64,000 nucleotides of DNA from Flexivirga aerilata (GCF_013002715.1 NZ_JABENB010000003.1:62001-126000); one strand, 5' to 3'; shown: positions 18,101-26,308, counted from the stretch's first letter. Translations and numbers: made by a program. Notes: a model not told the origin generated them from the letters alone.

Positions 18101-18459
18101 GACGCGCCGCCGCCGATGCGGTGGTGGGCCGGGATGTCGTCCAGCAGGTGCTCGACGTGACCGATGGTGTCGATCACCAGCTGCCGGACGTGCCCGTTCT
18201 CCACCCGGTACAGCACCGAGGTGCCCTGCTTGCGAGTGGTGACCAATCGGGCCATCCGCATCTTCGCCAGGTGCTGAGAAACCGCCGGACCGGGCTTGCC
18301 GAGCGTGGCGGCCAGGTCGGAGACGGATTCCTCGTCATCGAGCAGGAGCCCGGCCAGCTGCAAACGGGTCGGATCGGCCAAGACCCGCAGAACCTCGACC
18401 GCGAGGTTCACCACGTCGTCAGCCCACACTGGTGGATGCGTATCTGCGTGCATACGCAC
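18097..18459 (-). CDS. ArsR/SmtB-family metal sensor (NmtR/CzrA-like)
   Basis: A 120-residue repressor (118 if ATG 18453 is used). The winged helix reads VLADPTRLQLAGLLL, then KPGPAVSQHLAKMRMARLV. The C-terminal helix is rich in potential ligands (HVEHLLDDIPAHHR), like the alpha-5 Zn/Co/Ni site of CzrA and NmtR. It lies upstream of and overlaps a CDF transporter, and a 12-bp palindrome directly ahead of its start is the probable operator. Confidence 0.88.
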   Translation of the reverse strand: MRMHADTHPPVWADDVVNLAVEVLRVLADPTRLQLAGLLLDDEESVSDLAATLGKPGPAVSQHLAKMRMARLVTTRKQGTSVLYRVENGHVRQLVIDTIGHVEHLLDDIPAHHRIGGGAS

Positions 18460-18462
18460 ATA

Positions 18463-18474
18463 CTAAAGCTTTAG
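18463..18474. promoter_or_regulatory. candidate ArsR-family operator
   Basis: CTAAAGCTTTAG is a perfect 12-bp palindrome 4 bp upstream of the ArsR-family gene start. Its position overlaps the expected transcription start or a short leader, as for autoregulated metal sensors. Confidence 0.55.
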
Positions 18475-18607
18475 GATCGAAGTCGCCAGTTCGACATGCT
18501 GGGTGCCCCGGTGGCGGGCCTGGCAGGACTCACCCGGCGGGACCTGTGGGCGCAATGTCGTGCGGGTCAGTTGATCGCCCCTGATTTGGGGACGCACCCG
18601 AACCCGA

Positions 18608-18967
18608 CTACCGGGGACGTGCGCCCACGGCGTTCAGTGGGTCGAGTCCTTCGGCGATGGGCCAGTAGTAGACCCAGGTGCCGCGGCGTTCGCAGTCGAT
18701 GAGTCCGGCCTCGCGCAGTTTGCGCAGGTGGTGGGACACGGTGGGTTGGGAGACGCCGACGTCCTGGATGTCGCACACGCATGTCTCGCCCGCGCAGGAC
18801 GCGATCCGGGTGTACAGCCGGAGCCGGACCGGGTCTGAGAGGGCTTTGAAGACGGCCGCGGCGCGCTCGGCGGTTACGGCGTCGAGGCCGTCCCCTGGCA
18901 CGCATGCGGTGTCGCACGCCGGCGTCGCGGCGGATGGTGTGCGGGTCGTCTTGGTTGCGGTCACCAC
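18608..18967 (-). CDS. arsR: arsenic-responsive ArsR repressor
   Basis: A 119-residue repressor from GTG 18967 (GTG 18964 also possible). The winged-helix domain (FKALSDPVRLRLYTRI, then VSQPTVSHHLRKLREAG) contains GETCVCDI, equivalent to the ELCVCDL As(III)-binding motif of classical ArsR. More cysteines lie near the N-terminus (ACDTACVPG). It is divergent from arsO-acr3-arsC, whose promoter it should repress until arsenite binds. Confidence 0.9.
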   Translation of the reverse strand: MVTATKTTRTPSAATPACDTACVPGDGLDAVTAERAAAVFKALSDPVRLRLYTRIASCAGETCVCDIQDVGVSQPTVSHHLRKLREAGLIDCERRGTWVYYWPIAEGLDPLNAVGARPR

Positions 18968-18970
18968 ACC

Positions 18971-18999
18971 ATATTGACAACCATCGATGCAATGCGCAA
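18971..18999 (-). promoter_or_regulatory. arsR promoter with palindromic core
   Basis: On the minus strand TTGCGC (18994-18999) and CAATAT (18971-18976) are separated by exactly 17 bp. The spacer contains the palindrome CATCGATG (18982-18989), a candidate ArsR contact. The -10 lies only a few bases ahead of GTG 18967, implying a leaderless transcript. Confidence 0.5.
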
Positions 19000-19056
19000 C
19001 GCTGACCATATCGACATTCATCTAATCAGTCGTCTAGTCAGAAGGTGTGGTCGCTG

Positions 19057-20481
19057 ATGGTTTCCGTTGTCCCCCAAGAGCTTCCGGTCGCTGTGATCGG
19101 TGCCGGACCGATCGGTCTGGCCGCCGCTGCGGAGTTGGTCGGCCGCGACCAGGAGGTCGTGGTGTTCGAGCAAGGCGACGAACCGGCGGCCGGGGTGCGG
19201 TCCTGGGGGCATGTGCGGTTGTTCTCCCCGTGGTCCGAACTGACCTCTCCTGCTGCGGAAAGGCTGCTGGCACCGACTGGGTGGGCGGCACCGAACGGGA
19301 AGCGGTACCCGACCGGCACCGCGTGGATCACGGACTACCTGGCCCCGTTGGCGGCAGTGTTGGGCGACCGGGTCCGCGTCGGTGCCACCGTGGTCGGTGT
19401 GTCGCGACTGGATCGGGACCTGCTGGTGGAGTCCGGCCGCGACGAGCAACCGTTCGTGCTGCACGTGCAGTCCTCTGATGGGTCGATCGAGCGGGTGTTC
19501 GTTCGGGCCGTGATCGACGCGACCGGCACGTTGAGTGTGCCGAATCCGCTGGGTTCGGAGGGATACCCGGTCTCCGGTGAGACCGCGCACGCCGACCGGA
19601 TTCTGTACGGCATGCCGGACGCCACAGCGGATGGCAACCCGTGCGCGGGTAAGGCTGTCGCGGTCGTCGGCTCCGGCGCGTCAGCGCTGACGTCGCTGAT
19701 CGCGCTCACCAGCGACGAGGTCCACACCCCCGGGTCACGGGTCGTGTGGGTGCTGCGCCGCGGGACGGTCGGTAACTCCTACGGCGGCGGCGACGCCGAC
19801 GAACTCCCCGCCCGTGGTGCCCTGGGCGCCCGGGTCCGTGAAGCCGTCACCGATGGCCGGATAGAGGTCGTCACCGGGTTCCGCGCCATCGCCGTCGAAG
19901 ACGCCGACACCACCCACTACAACAACAACGGCAGCGACAGTGACAGTGACAGTGACAGTGACAACGATGCTGATGGCCGGGTTGTCTTGGTCTCCTCTGA
20001 TGGTCGCCGCATGGAGGGCTTGGATCAGGTGGTGTGCGTGACCGGGTTCCGTCCCGACCTGTCGTTCCTGTCCGAGGTGCGCCTGGACTTGGATCAGCGG
20101 TTGCAGGCACCGGCCAAGCTCGCCCCGGAAATCGACCCGAACTGGCACTCCTGCGGGTCGGTGCAACCCCACGGGTATGACGTCCTGGCCCAGCCCGAAG
20201 AGGGTTTGTTCCTGGCCGGGATGAAGTCCTACGGGCGTGCGCCGTCGTTCCTGGCGATGACCGGGTACGAGCAGGTCCGTTCCATCGCCGCTGCGTTGGC
20301 CGGTGACCTGGACGCCGCCAACGAGGTGGAACTCACGCTGCCCGACACAGGGGTGTGTGGCGGGGCGGGTCTGTTCGACTCCGAGGAAGGCTCCGGCGGC
20401 GGTTGCTGCGGCCCGGTCGGTCCGCAACCGGTCAGCCTCGGCGGCCTGTCCACCGCGGGTGGTCTGGGTGGTCTGTCCTGA
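19057..20481 (+). CDS. arsO: ArsO-like flavin monooxygenase of the ars operon
   Basis: A flavoprotein of about 474 residues resembling ArsO of Streptomyces arsenic operons. The FAD site is AVIGAGPIGLAAAAE near the N-terminus; a second Rossmann motif is AVVGSGASALTSLIAL. The FMO-like IDATGT and late FAD motif EEGLFLAGMKSYG are present. Unusual features are a Ser-Asp run (SDSDSDSDSD) inserted before the C-terminal FAD segment and a glycine/cysteine-rich tail (GGGCCGP). The arsenical substrate is not established. ATG 19057 follows GAAGG; GTG 19045 is an alternative. Its stop overlaps acr3 by one base. Confidence 0.85.
   Translation: MVSVVPQELPVAVIGAGPIGLAAAAELVGRDQEVVVFEQGDEPAAGVRSWGHVRLFSPWSELTSPAAERLLAPTGWAAPNGKRYPTGTAWITDYLAPLAAVLGDRVRVGATVVGVSRLDRDLLVESGRDEQPFVLHVQSSDGSIERVFVRAVIDATGTLSVPNPLGSEGYPVSGETAHADRILYGMPDATADGNPCAGKAVAVVGSGASALTSLIALTSDEVHTPGSRVVWVLRRGTVGNSYGGGDADELPARGALGARVREAVTDGRIEVVTGFRAIAVEDADTTHYNNNGSDSDSDSDSDNDADGRVVLVSSDGRRMEGLDQVVCVTGFRPDLSFLSEVRLDLDQRLQAPAKLAPEIDPNWHSCGSVQPHGYDVLAQPEEGLFLAGMKSYGRAPSFLAMTGYEQVRSIAAALAGDLDAANEVELTLPDTGVCGGAGLFDSEEGSGGGCCGPVGPQPVSLGGLSTAGGLGGLS
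19933..19962 (+). repeat. in-frame hexanucleotide repeat within arsO
   Basis: Four exact copies of AGTGAC (19939-19962) are preceded by one variant AGCGAC, each encoding Ser-Asp. The array is in frame, so slippage would add or remove SD pairs without killing the gene. Confidence 0.9.
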
Positions 20482-21572
20482 TGACCACAACCCAACAGGC
20501 TCCGGCCCATGATGCGGTGGTGGGAAATCTGTCCACCCTGGACCGGTTCCTGCCGGTCTGGATCGGCGCCGCCATGGTCGCCGGGATACTGCTCGGGCGC
20601 GCCATCCCCGGCCTGGACAACGCGCTGAGCGCCGTTGACATTCAAGGCGTTTCATTGCCGATCGCGCTCGGGCTGCTGATCATGATGTACCCGGTCCTGG
20701 CCAAGGTCCGATACGACAAATTGGACTCCGTCACCGGCGACCGGCGGCTGCTGGTCACCTCGCTGGTGCTGAACTGGGTGATCGGGCCGCTGCTGATGTT
20801 CACCCTCGCCTGGGTGTTCCTGCCCGACCTGCCTACCTACCGCACCGGGCTGATCATCGTCGGCCTCGCCCGGTGCATCGCCATGGTGATCATCTGGAAC
20901 GACCTGGCCTGCGGCGACCGCGAAGCCGCCGCCGTGCTGGTCGCGATCAACTCCGTCTTCCAAGTCATCATGTTCGCCGTCCTGGGCTGGTTCTACCTGT
21001 CGGTGCTGCCCGGCTGGCTCGGCCTGCACCAAGAACATCTCAACGTGTCCGCGTGGAAGATCGCCGGGTCCGTCCTGGTGTTCCTCGGCATCCCGTTGCT
21101 GGCCGGGTACCTGTCCCGCCGCCTCGGGGAGAAGGCCAAGGGTCGCGCTTGGTACGAGGAGAAGTTCCTGCCCCGGATCGGACCCTGGGCCCTGTACGGC
21201 CTGTTGTTCACCATCGTCATCCTCTTCGCGTTGCAGGGCCACCAGATCACCGGCCACCCGCTCGATGTGATCCGGATCGCGGTGCCGTTGCTGGTGTACT
21301 TCGCCCTCATGTGGGGCGGCGGGTACGCCCTCGGGCGGGCTGTAGGCCTCGGCTACGAACGCACCACCACGTTGGCGTTCACCGCCGCAGGCAACAACTT
21401 CGAATTGGCCATCGCTGTCGCGATCGCCACCTTCGGAGTCACCTCCGGACAAGCCCTCGCCGGTGTCGTCGGCCCCCTCATCGAGGTCCCCGTCCTGGTC
21501 GGGCTGGTCTACGTCTCCCTCGCCCTACGCAACAGATTCACCCACACACCGCCGGAGACAATCCATGCCTGA
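20481..21572 (+). CDS. acr3: ACR3-family arsenite efflux transporter
   Basis: A 363-residue arsenite exporter of the BART superfamily with ten predicted helices. The catalytic region is visible: GLARCIAMVIIWNDLACGD contains the conserved cysteine of TM4, and AFTAAGNNFELAIAVAI contains the TM9 glutamate. It expels arsenite formed by ArsC. The start overlaps the arsO stop (TGATG), and the stop lies inside arsC, so expression is coupled. Confidence 0.95.
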   Translation: MTTTQQAPAHDAVVGNLSTLDRFLPVWIGAAMVAGILLGRAIPGLDNALSAVDIQGVSLPIALGLLIMMYPVLAKVRYDKLDSVTGDRRLLVTSLVLNWVIGPLLMFTLAWVFLPDLPTYRTGLIIVGLARCIAMVIIWNDLACGDREAAAVLVAINSVFQVIMFAVLGWFYLSVLPGWLGLHQEHLNVSAWKIAGSVLVFLGIPLLAGYLSRRLGEKAKGRAWYEEKFLPRIGPWALYGLLFTIVILFALQGHQITGHPLDVIRIAVPLLVYFALMWGGGYALGRAVGLGYERTTTLAFTAAGNNFELAIAVAIATFGVTSGQALAGVVGPLIEVPVLVGLVYVSLALRNRFTHTPPETIHA

Positions 21573-21993
21573 AAAGCCCCGCCCCGCAGTGCTGTTGGTG
21601 TGCGTCAAGAACGCCGGGAAGTCACAGATGGCCGCCGCCATCACCCGCCACCTGGCACCTGAGGTCGCGGTGTTCTCTGCGGGCACCCGACCAGGAACCG
21701 CAGTGAACGAGGCATCTCGGGCAAGCGTCGAACGCATCGGCGCCACCATGAACGGCGAACACCCAAAACCTGTTGATCCGGCCTTGCTCGGCACCGTAGA
21801 CCGGGTCGTCCTAATCGGCGCCGAGGCCACACTCGACCAGCCACCGAAGGCACCAATGGAACGTTGGGACACGATCGAGCCCTCCCATGACGGGATCGAG
21901 GGAGACGAACGGATGGACCTGATCCGCGACGACATCACCAACCGAGTCCGTGGCCTCCTCACTCGACTCCGCACCGACGACAGCAAGTCCTGA
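21565..21993 (+). CDS. arsC: arsenate reductase / arsenate-mycothiol transferase
   Basis: A 142-residue enzyme with the low-molecular-weight phosphatase fold. The P-loop is LVCVKNAGKSQMAA with catalytic C13; a Lys replaces the usual loop Arg, as in actinobacterial mycothiol-linked ArsC proteins. No resolving cysteine pair is present, which fits a mycothiol/mycoredoxin route. It converts arsenate to arsenite for Acr3. Start ATG 21565 overlaps acr3 by 8 bp. Confidence 0.9.
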   Translation: MPEKPRPAVLLVCVKNAGKSQMAAAITRHLAPEVAVFSAGTRPGTAVNEASRASVERIGATMNGEHPKPVDPALLGTVDRVVLIGAEATLDQPPKAPMERWDTIEPSHDGIEGDERMDLIRDDITNRVRGLLTRLRTDDSKS

Positions 21994-22016
21994 CGCGACT
22001 CGATCGCCGGGGAGTT

Positions 22017-22703
22017 ATGAACGCCATCGACCGCAAGCCACCGATCCTCGTCATCACCGTCCGGGGCAGTACCGAGCCCGCCAGCGGGTCACGCCTGCTG
22101 ACACCCATTGCCCGCGCGATCAGCCACCGGTACGCCGGGGAGGTGCAAATCCACAGCCTGCCTTACCCGGCGACGTTCGAAAGCTTCACCGCGACCTACC
22201 CGGCACGCATCGACCTCGGACAGAGCCCGACGATCGGCGTGCGCAACCTGGTGTCGCTGCTCAACGACGAAGCGACCTCCCGATCGCAGCGACGCATCGT
22301 GCTGCTCGGCTGGTCCCAAGGCGCCCAAGTGATCACCGACGCACTCGTGCCGCATGCGGCGCGGTACGCCGGGACCGACGCACCCGACCTCGACCCCACA
22401 GCCGTCGACCAGATCGCCGCAATTGCGTTGTTCGGCAACCCGACCTTCACGGCAGGCGAACCCCACAACGCAGGCAATCCCACCCCCGGCGTCAGTGGAG
22501 TCATCCCCCGCCAACCCGGCATGCTTGCAGGACACGCGGACACAATCCGTGACTACTGCGCCCGAGGAGACATCTCGGCGCAAAACGCGCCGGGGTCAGA
22601 TGTCGAGGGACACGTGGCGTACTTCCACAACGGCATGCCGGACCGGGCAGCCGAATTCGTCCTCAGCCGCCTCTTGAGAACGACGATCATGGGTGGCGCT
22701 TGA
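22017..22703 (+). CDS. cutinase-family serine esterase-like protein without signal peptide
   Basis: A 228-residue alpha/beta hydrolase of the cutinase family. The nucleophile elbow is LLGWSQGAQV; a late DYCARGD and the final Asp/His region (VEGHVAYFHNG) supply the expected triad. It opens at MNAIDRKPPILVITVRG with no secretion signal, unlike typical cutinases, so a cytoplasmic role is suggested. It lies 23 bp after arsC and is probably cotranscribed. Its link to arsenic is unknown. Confidence 0.8.
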   Translation: MNAIDRKPPILVITVRGSTEPASGSRLLTPIARAISHRYAGEVQIHSLPYPATFESFTATYPARIDLGQSPTIGVRNLVSLLNDEATSRSQRRIVLLGWSQGAQVITDALVPHAARYAGTDAPDLDPTAVDQIAAIALFGNPTFTAGEPHNAGNPTPGVSGVIPRQPGMLAGHADTIRDYCARGDISAQNAPGSDVEGHVAYFHNGMPDRAAEFVLSRLLRTTIMGGA

Positions 22704-22790
22704 CCGCCCACCGGCGGGCCGGACGTGCACATGGACGCTCGGGCTGCCCGGATACATTGCCACGAGGACCGATCAGGAAGGATCGCTAAC

Positions 22791-23108
22791 GTGACCGTGC
22801 AGATCGAGCTGCTCGTCGTGCCGGATTGCCCGAACGAGGCCGCCGCCACGGAACTGATCCAGGCCGCGGTGAGGAGCACGGGCGTGTCAGCGAACATCGC
22901 CCGCACAATCATCACCAACGACGAGGAAGCGAACGAGCGCGGTTTCACCGGTTCGCCGACCATCCTGCTCAACGGTGCTGATCCTTTCGCCGAGGCCGAC
23001 GCGCGCATCGCGCTGGCTTGTCGGCTCTACAGCACCCCCACCGGGCTACGAACAGCGCCTGACCTCACCGAACTATGCCGAGCGCTCCAACGAGCAGCCC
23101 ATTCCTGA
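22791..23108 (+). CDS. small thioredoxin-fold protein (selenoprotein-family Cys homologue)
   Basis: A 105-residue cytoplasmic protein from GTG 22791 with RBS AGGAAGG. It begins with a beta-strand and CPN site (VQIELLVVPDCPN) and has the cis-Pro region GFTGSPTILLNG, a thioredoxin-like arrangement with a single active-site cysteine. It resembles the family in which the first residue of this site is selenocysteine in some members; here it is a normal Cys codon (TGC). A redox or metalloid-handling role is inferred from position downstream of the ars genes. Confidence 0.75.
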   Translation: MTVQIELLVVPDCPNEAAATELIQAAVRSTGVSANIARTIITNDEEANERGFTGSPTILLNGADPFAEADARIALACRLYSTPTGLRTAPDLTELCRALQRAAHS

Positions 23109-23211
23109 ACGGCCGCCACGCAACCCTTGTGCGGACGTCTACACGACCCCGGCACGGCAGCCTTTCTCGTCGCTTGTATCCAGTACCTGAGTACAGGTTT
23201 ATCGTCGGAGA

Positions 23212-23594
23212 ATGAACGCAGCAGGACAGTTACCGGTGGACCCGGTGTGGGCACCTGCCGATGCGTGCACGTTGCCGACCGCGCAGCGACCACTGCGGGT
23301 CGCGGAGTTTGACGACCTGTTCGCGAGATCGCTGCGCGACGTCGAGCAGCTCCGCCCAACGCTGGCCCGGCTCTTCCTGGAAGGCGACCGGGACCTACCC
23401 GCGCAGATGCGGGACCTGATCGCCCGCGAGGCGTCCTGCTGCGCGTTCTTCAACTTCACCGCCACGTCGACAACGCCCCTGGCGCGCACATGACACGTGT
23501 CGTGCTCGACGTTGAGGTGCCTGCGGAACGGGCCGATGTGCTTTCCGGGTTGGTCGATCGTGCCCGCGCCCGAGCCACCCCAGGACGGGCTTAG
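23212..23594 (+). pseudogene. MerR-linked small protein broken by a frameshift
   Basis: From ATG 23212 the frame encodes LPTAQRPLRVAEFDDLF, then a Cys pair region (REASCCAFFNFTA), and stops at 23491. The expected remainder (RVVLDVEVPAERADVLSG) continues in another frame to TAG 23592. One base is probably missing near the GCGCGC stretch at about 23481-23487. Intact homologues of this Cys-bearing protein often precede a MerR regulator. A truncated 93-residue product could still be made. Confidence 0.65.
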
Positions 23595-23596
23595 GC

Positions 23597-24052
23597 CTGG
23601 CCGGGGCAGGCGCCCACCTTCGCGCCGGGCAGGTTGCACGCCAGGCGGGCGTCAACAGGGAGACGCTGCGGTATTACGAGCGCCGTGGTCTGCTCGCCGG
23701 GCCCGACCGTAGCCCCGGCGGACACCGCGTATACACCGACGAGGCCGTCACGACCCTGCGCATCATCAAGGCAGCGCAACGGCTCGGGTTCCGCTTGGAG
23801 GAGATCGCCGACCTGATCGACGTAAGCCGTCACCGGCACGGTCACCGACCAGACCCCGGTCTACAGGCCAGGGCGACGGCCAAACTCACCGAGATCGCTG
23901 CCCGCATCAACGACCTTCAGGCGATCCGGGCCAACCTCACCGGCGCGGTCAGCGCCGGATGCGACGACCTAACAACGTGCGCACGCACTGACTACTGTCC
24001 GATCCCTTTCGTGGACATCACCGCGCCCGCACCAGCCGATGGCGCGCGATAG
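23597..24052 (+). CDS. MerR-family regulator without a normal start codon
   Basis: The frame encodes a complete MerR protein: the HTH (GQVARQAGVNRETLRYYERR), then SPGGHRVYTDEAV, a coiled coil, and a Cys-rich tail (SAGCDDLTTCARTDYCPIPF) resembling metal-binding tails. No ATG, GTG or TTG lies in frame ahead of the HTH; CTG 23597 is the only near-start, and TTG 23795 would delete the DNA-binding domain. It may be dead, CTG-initiated, or affected by the same indel problem as its neighbour. Confidence 0.6.
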   Translation: MAGAGAHLRAGQVARQAGVNRETLRYYERRGLLAGPDRSPGGHRVYTDEAVTTLRIIKAAQRLGFRLEEIADLIDVSRHRHGHRPDPGLQARATAKLTEIAARINDLQAIRANLTGAVSAGCDDLTTCARTDYCPIPFVDITAPAPADGAR

Positions 24053-24275
24053 CCCGACCCTGCGAAACCGTCACCTGCTCGGCGCCGGAGCCGCCGCGAC
24101 GGTGGCCTCGGTCACCTTCGCCGGCATCGTGTTCGCACTGGTCGTCGGCATCACGGTCGCGTCTCTGCTCATCACCTACAGGCAACGCGCTGGTGCCAGC
24201 ACGCCATGCGCGTCGGTCTCCCGCATGCAGTCCGTGGAGGTCGAATGCTCGACTGGGCGGACAGGCGCATCCTGA
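24039..24275 (+). CDS. small membrane protein after MerR
   Basis: A 78-residue protein with one or two hydrophobic helices (about 13-45), followed by a tail with two cysteines (TPCASV, VECST). The start overlaps the MerR stop. In related clusters a small Cys-containing transporter-like protein occupies this place; here the membrane cysteines typical of MerT-like proteins are absent. Function unknown. Confidence 0.5.
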   Translation: MARDSPTLRNRHLLGAGAAATVASVTFAGIVFALVVGITVASLLITYRQRAGASTPCASVSRMQSVEVECSTGRTGAS

Positions 24276-24297
24276 CCTCGGTTGAGAAGATGCCCCT

Positions 24298-24633
24298 ATG
24301 ACCGTCGTTCGTTCCCTGGCCCTGTTCGTGCTGGCCGCCATCGCCGAGATCGGCGGAGCGTGGCTGGTCTGGCAAGGAGTACGTGAGCACCGCGGCTGGA
24401 TCTGGATCGGCGCTGGCATCGCAGCCCTCGGTGCCTACGGCTTTGTTGCCACCCTCCAACCCGATTCCAACTTCGGACGCATCCTCGCCGCATACGGCGG
24501 CATCTTCGTCGCGGGATCACTGGCCTGGGGAATAATCGCCGACGGCTACCGACCCGATCGGTGGAACGTTACAGGTGCTCTCGTCTGCCTCATCGGCGTA
24601 GCGCTCATCATGTCCGCCCCGCGAGGCAACTGA
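24298..24633 (+). CDS. ynfA: YnfA-family small membrane protein
   Basis: A 111-residue, four-helix protein of the YnfA (UPF0060) family, related to small multidrug transporters. Signature features are [47 protein letters not shown] and a final helix. It may export cations or toxic compounds, but the substrate is unproven. It is the last gene before the integrase region. Confidence 0.9.
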   Translation: MTVVRSLALFVLAAIAEIGGAWLVWQGVREHRGWIWIGAGIAALGAYGFVATLQPDSNFGRILAAYGGIFVAGSLAWGIIADGYRPDRWNVTGALVCLIGVALIMSAPRGN

Positions 24634-24998
24634 CACCTCGACTAATCTGGCACAAAACCACCGCGAAGCAACTCCCTCCGCACATCGATCGATGGAACCC
24701 GGGGAAGTCGTACGACCCCCTCGCCACTGAAGACCCTGGTGTCCTGCGCTACATCCCCGTGAGGAGCGCGGCGCTTCCAAGGAACATCACTGCCGATGAC
24801 GAGCCGCCATCTGAAGGAAAACGGCAAGAACTGGCATCTGATGGGATGAAACGGGGTCGCGAACATGTTGAGCTGGCTCCCATCTCATGGTCCACGTGGA
24901 CGGCCTTGGTGCCTTGAGAGATTGGCCTGCGCGTGGGTGCGAGTTGCGCTATAGATCCTGACCGGCCCATGGCTTCCACCGATCCGGCCACTGCGAGA
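24634..24998. other. gene-poor stretch between ynfA and the integrase
   Basis: No convincing gene. A plus-strand open frame to 24917 has no recognisable domain or good start. No excisionase-like helix-turn-helix was found. Confidence 0.4.
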
Positions 24999-26288
24999 TC
25001 ACCACACGGAGCCGTCCAGTGCGGCCAATTTGTCGGCCAAGAGCTTCTGACGTCCCTCTGCGGACCGCACGTACCGCAATGCTGCCTGCGCTGTGGAGTC
25101 GCCAAGGAACAACTGGACATCTGCCACGGTCCCGCCTTGCTGTGCCAGCAATGTGGCGCCTGTTGCCCGCAGATCATGGAAGCGCAGGGTTGGGCACCCC
25201 GCGGCCGACCTAGCTGCATACCAGCCGTTCCGCGCTCGCTGCTTGGCGGCTTGCTCGGGTGTCTCGGCGGGCTTTGGGGGAACGTTGCCGTAGAACGTTA
25301 CCGGGGCAAGGTGTCCTCCGTTCTTCCCTGGAAATAGGAGTCCGTTCTGCCCGGTGACGGATGCTCTCATGTGCTTTTTGAGCGCCGGCAGAACGTTCGG
25401 CGGGATGATCTGGTCGCGGATACCCGCGTCGGACTTGGGAGATTTGACGCCGACGCCCTCGACCTTGCTGCGCGTCACCGAGCGACTGACCTGAATCACC
25501 TCCGCGACGAGGTTGATGTCGCCGCGCCGTAACTCCGTTATCTCGCTGTAGCGAAGGCCGGCCCAGCAACCAAGCAGCAGAATCAGCTCCCACTCGGGGC
25601 GAATAGTCATCAGCATCACTTTGAATTGCGCGCTGGTGGCCACTTGGGTTCGCTTCCGCACTGGTGAGGTGCCGCCTCCACGCACGGCGAATGGATTGAC
25701 TCTCCCGACCAATGGGCCATGAGCCGATGTAGCGGTGTTCAGCACAGCACGCGCCAGAGAGTACGCGTGCGCTTTCGTGGTCTCTCCGGTAACTCCATTG
25801 AGCTTCTTACGCAGAGGGGTGAAGGCGTCATACCAAATGTTCACTTGTGCCGGGGTGATCTCGTCCAGCAGGAGGTAACCGAACGTAGGCTCCAGGTAGT
25901 CGGCCAGCAACTGGTGGTAGTGGTCTCGGGTCCGAGGTGCCAACGACTTGCCCGACTTGTTCTTTCGCGAGTCAATCCATGCGGACGCGTACTCCCCGAA
26001 GGTAGGGGAGTGGTTCAAATCTGCTGCCATCTCCTCCTGTCTTCGCTGCGCCGGGCTGGTCCAGGTGCTGGTGCTGATCAGTCTGCGTTCTGCTGCTAGC
26101 CAGGCCTCGGCGTCGAGGGTTGTCTCGAAGGTGTGATTGGCACGGTGCCGGACTGGCGTGACCGTGCCGGAGGCAGAAATCTTTGTACGGCCATCAGGGT
26201 CGTTGTACCACGCGGTGTAGCGGCCGGAACGCTCCTGGTTGATACGGCCGAACGCGCGCTTGCGAGCCTTCCTGGCAGTCCGTGGCAT
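24999..26288 (-). CDS. int: tyrosine site-specific integrase
   Basis: A 429-residue phage/ICE-type tyrosine recombinase. An AP2-like arm-binding N-terminus (FGRINQERSGRYTAWYNDPDG) is followed by a SAM-like core-binding domain (about 95-190). The catalytic domain has R246 (GCWAGLRYSEIT), K284 region, H371/R374 (HDLRATG) and nucleophile Y406 (AALRYV). The third His/Trp position appears as Asp (FLGDST). It sits beside a tRNA-like 3' fragment with its 5' end toward it, as expected for an integrase at an attachment-site end. The gene is complete. Confidence 0.93.
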   Translation of the reverse strand: MPRTARKARKRAFGRINQERSGRYTAWYNDPDGRTKISASGTVTPVRHRANHTFETTLDAEAWLAAERRLISTSTWTSPAQRRQEEMAADLNHSPTFGEYASAWIDSRKNKSGKSLAPRTRDHYHQLLADYLEPTFGYLLLDEITPAQVNIWYDAFTPLRKKLNGVTGETTKAHAYSLARAVLNTATSAHGPLVGRVNPFAVRGGGTSPVRKRTQVATSAQFKVMLMTIRPEWELILLLGCWAGLRYSEITELRRGDINLVAEVIQVSRSVTRSKVEGVGVKSPKSDAGIRDQIIPPNVLPALKKHMRASVTGQNGLLFPGKNGGHLAPVTFYGNVPPKPAETPEQAAKQRARNGWYAARSAAGCPTLRFHDLRATGATLLAQQGGTVADVQLFLGDSTAQAALRYVRSAEGRQKLLADKLAALDGSVW

Positions 26289-26308
26289 GGTCCCTCCTGA
26301 GTGGATTT

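Noticed and set aside
18496..18702. Plus-strand ORF between ArsR genes
   Set aside because: It overlaps the arsR 3' end and has no domain or bias.
22791..23108. Selenoprotein
   Set aside because: The active-site residue is encoded by TGC, not TGA, so it is a cysteine homologue.
24645..24917. Small ORF between ynfA and int, possible excisionase
   Set aside because: No start with RBS and no helix-turn-helix features.
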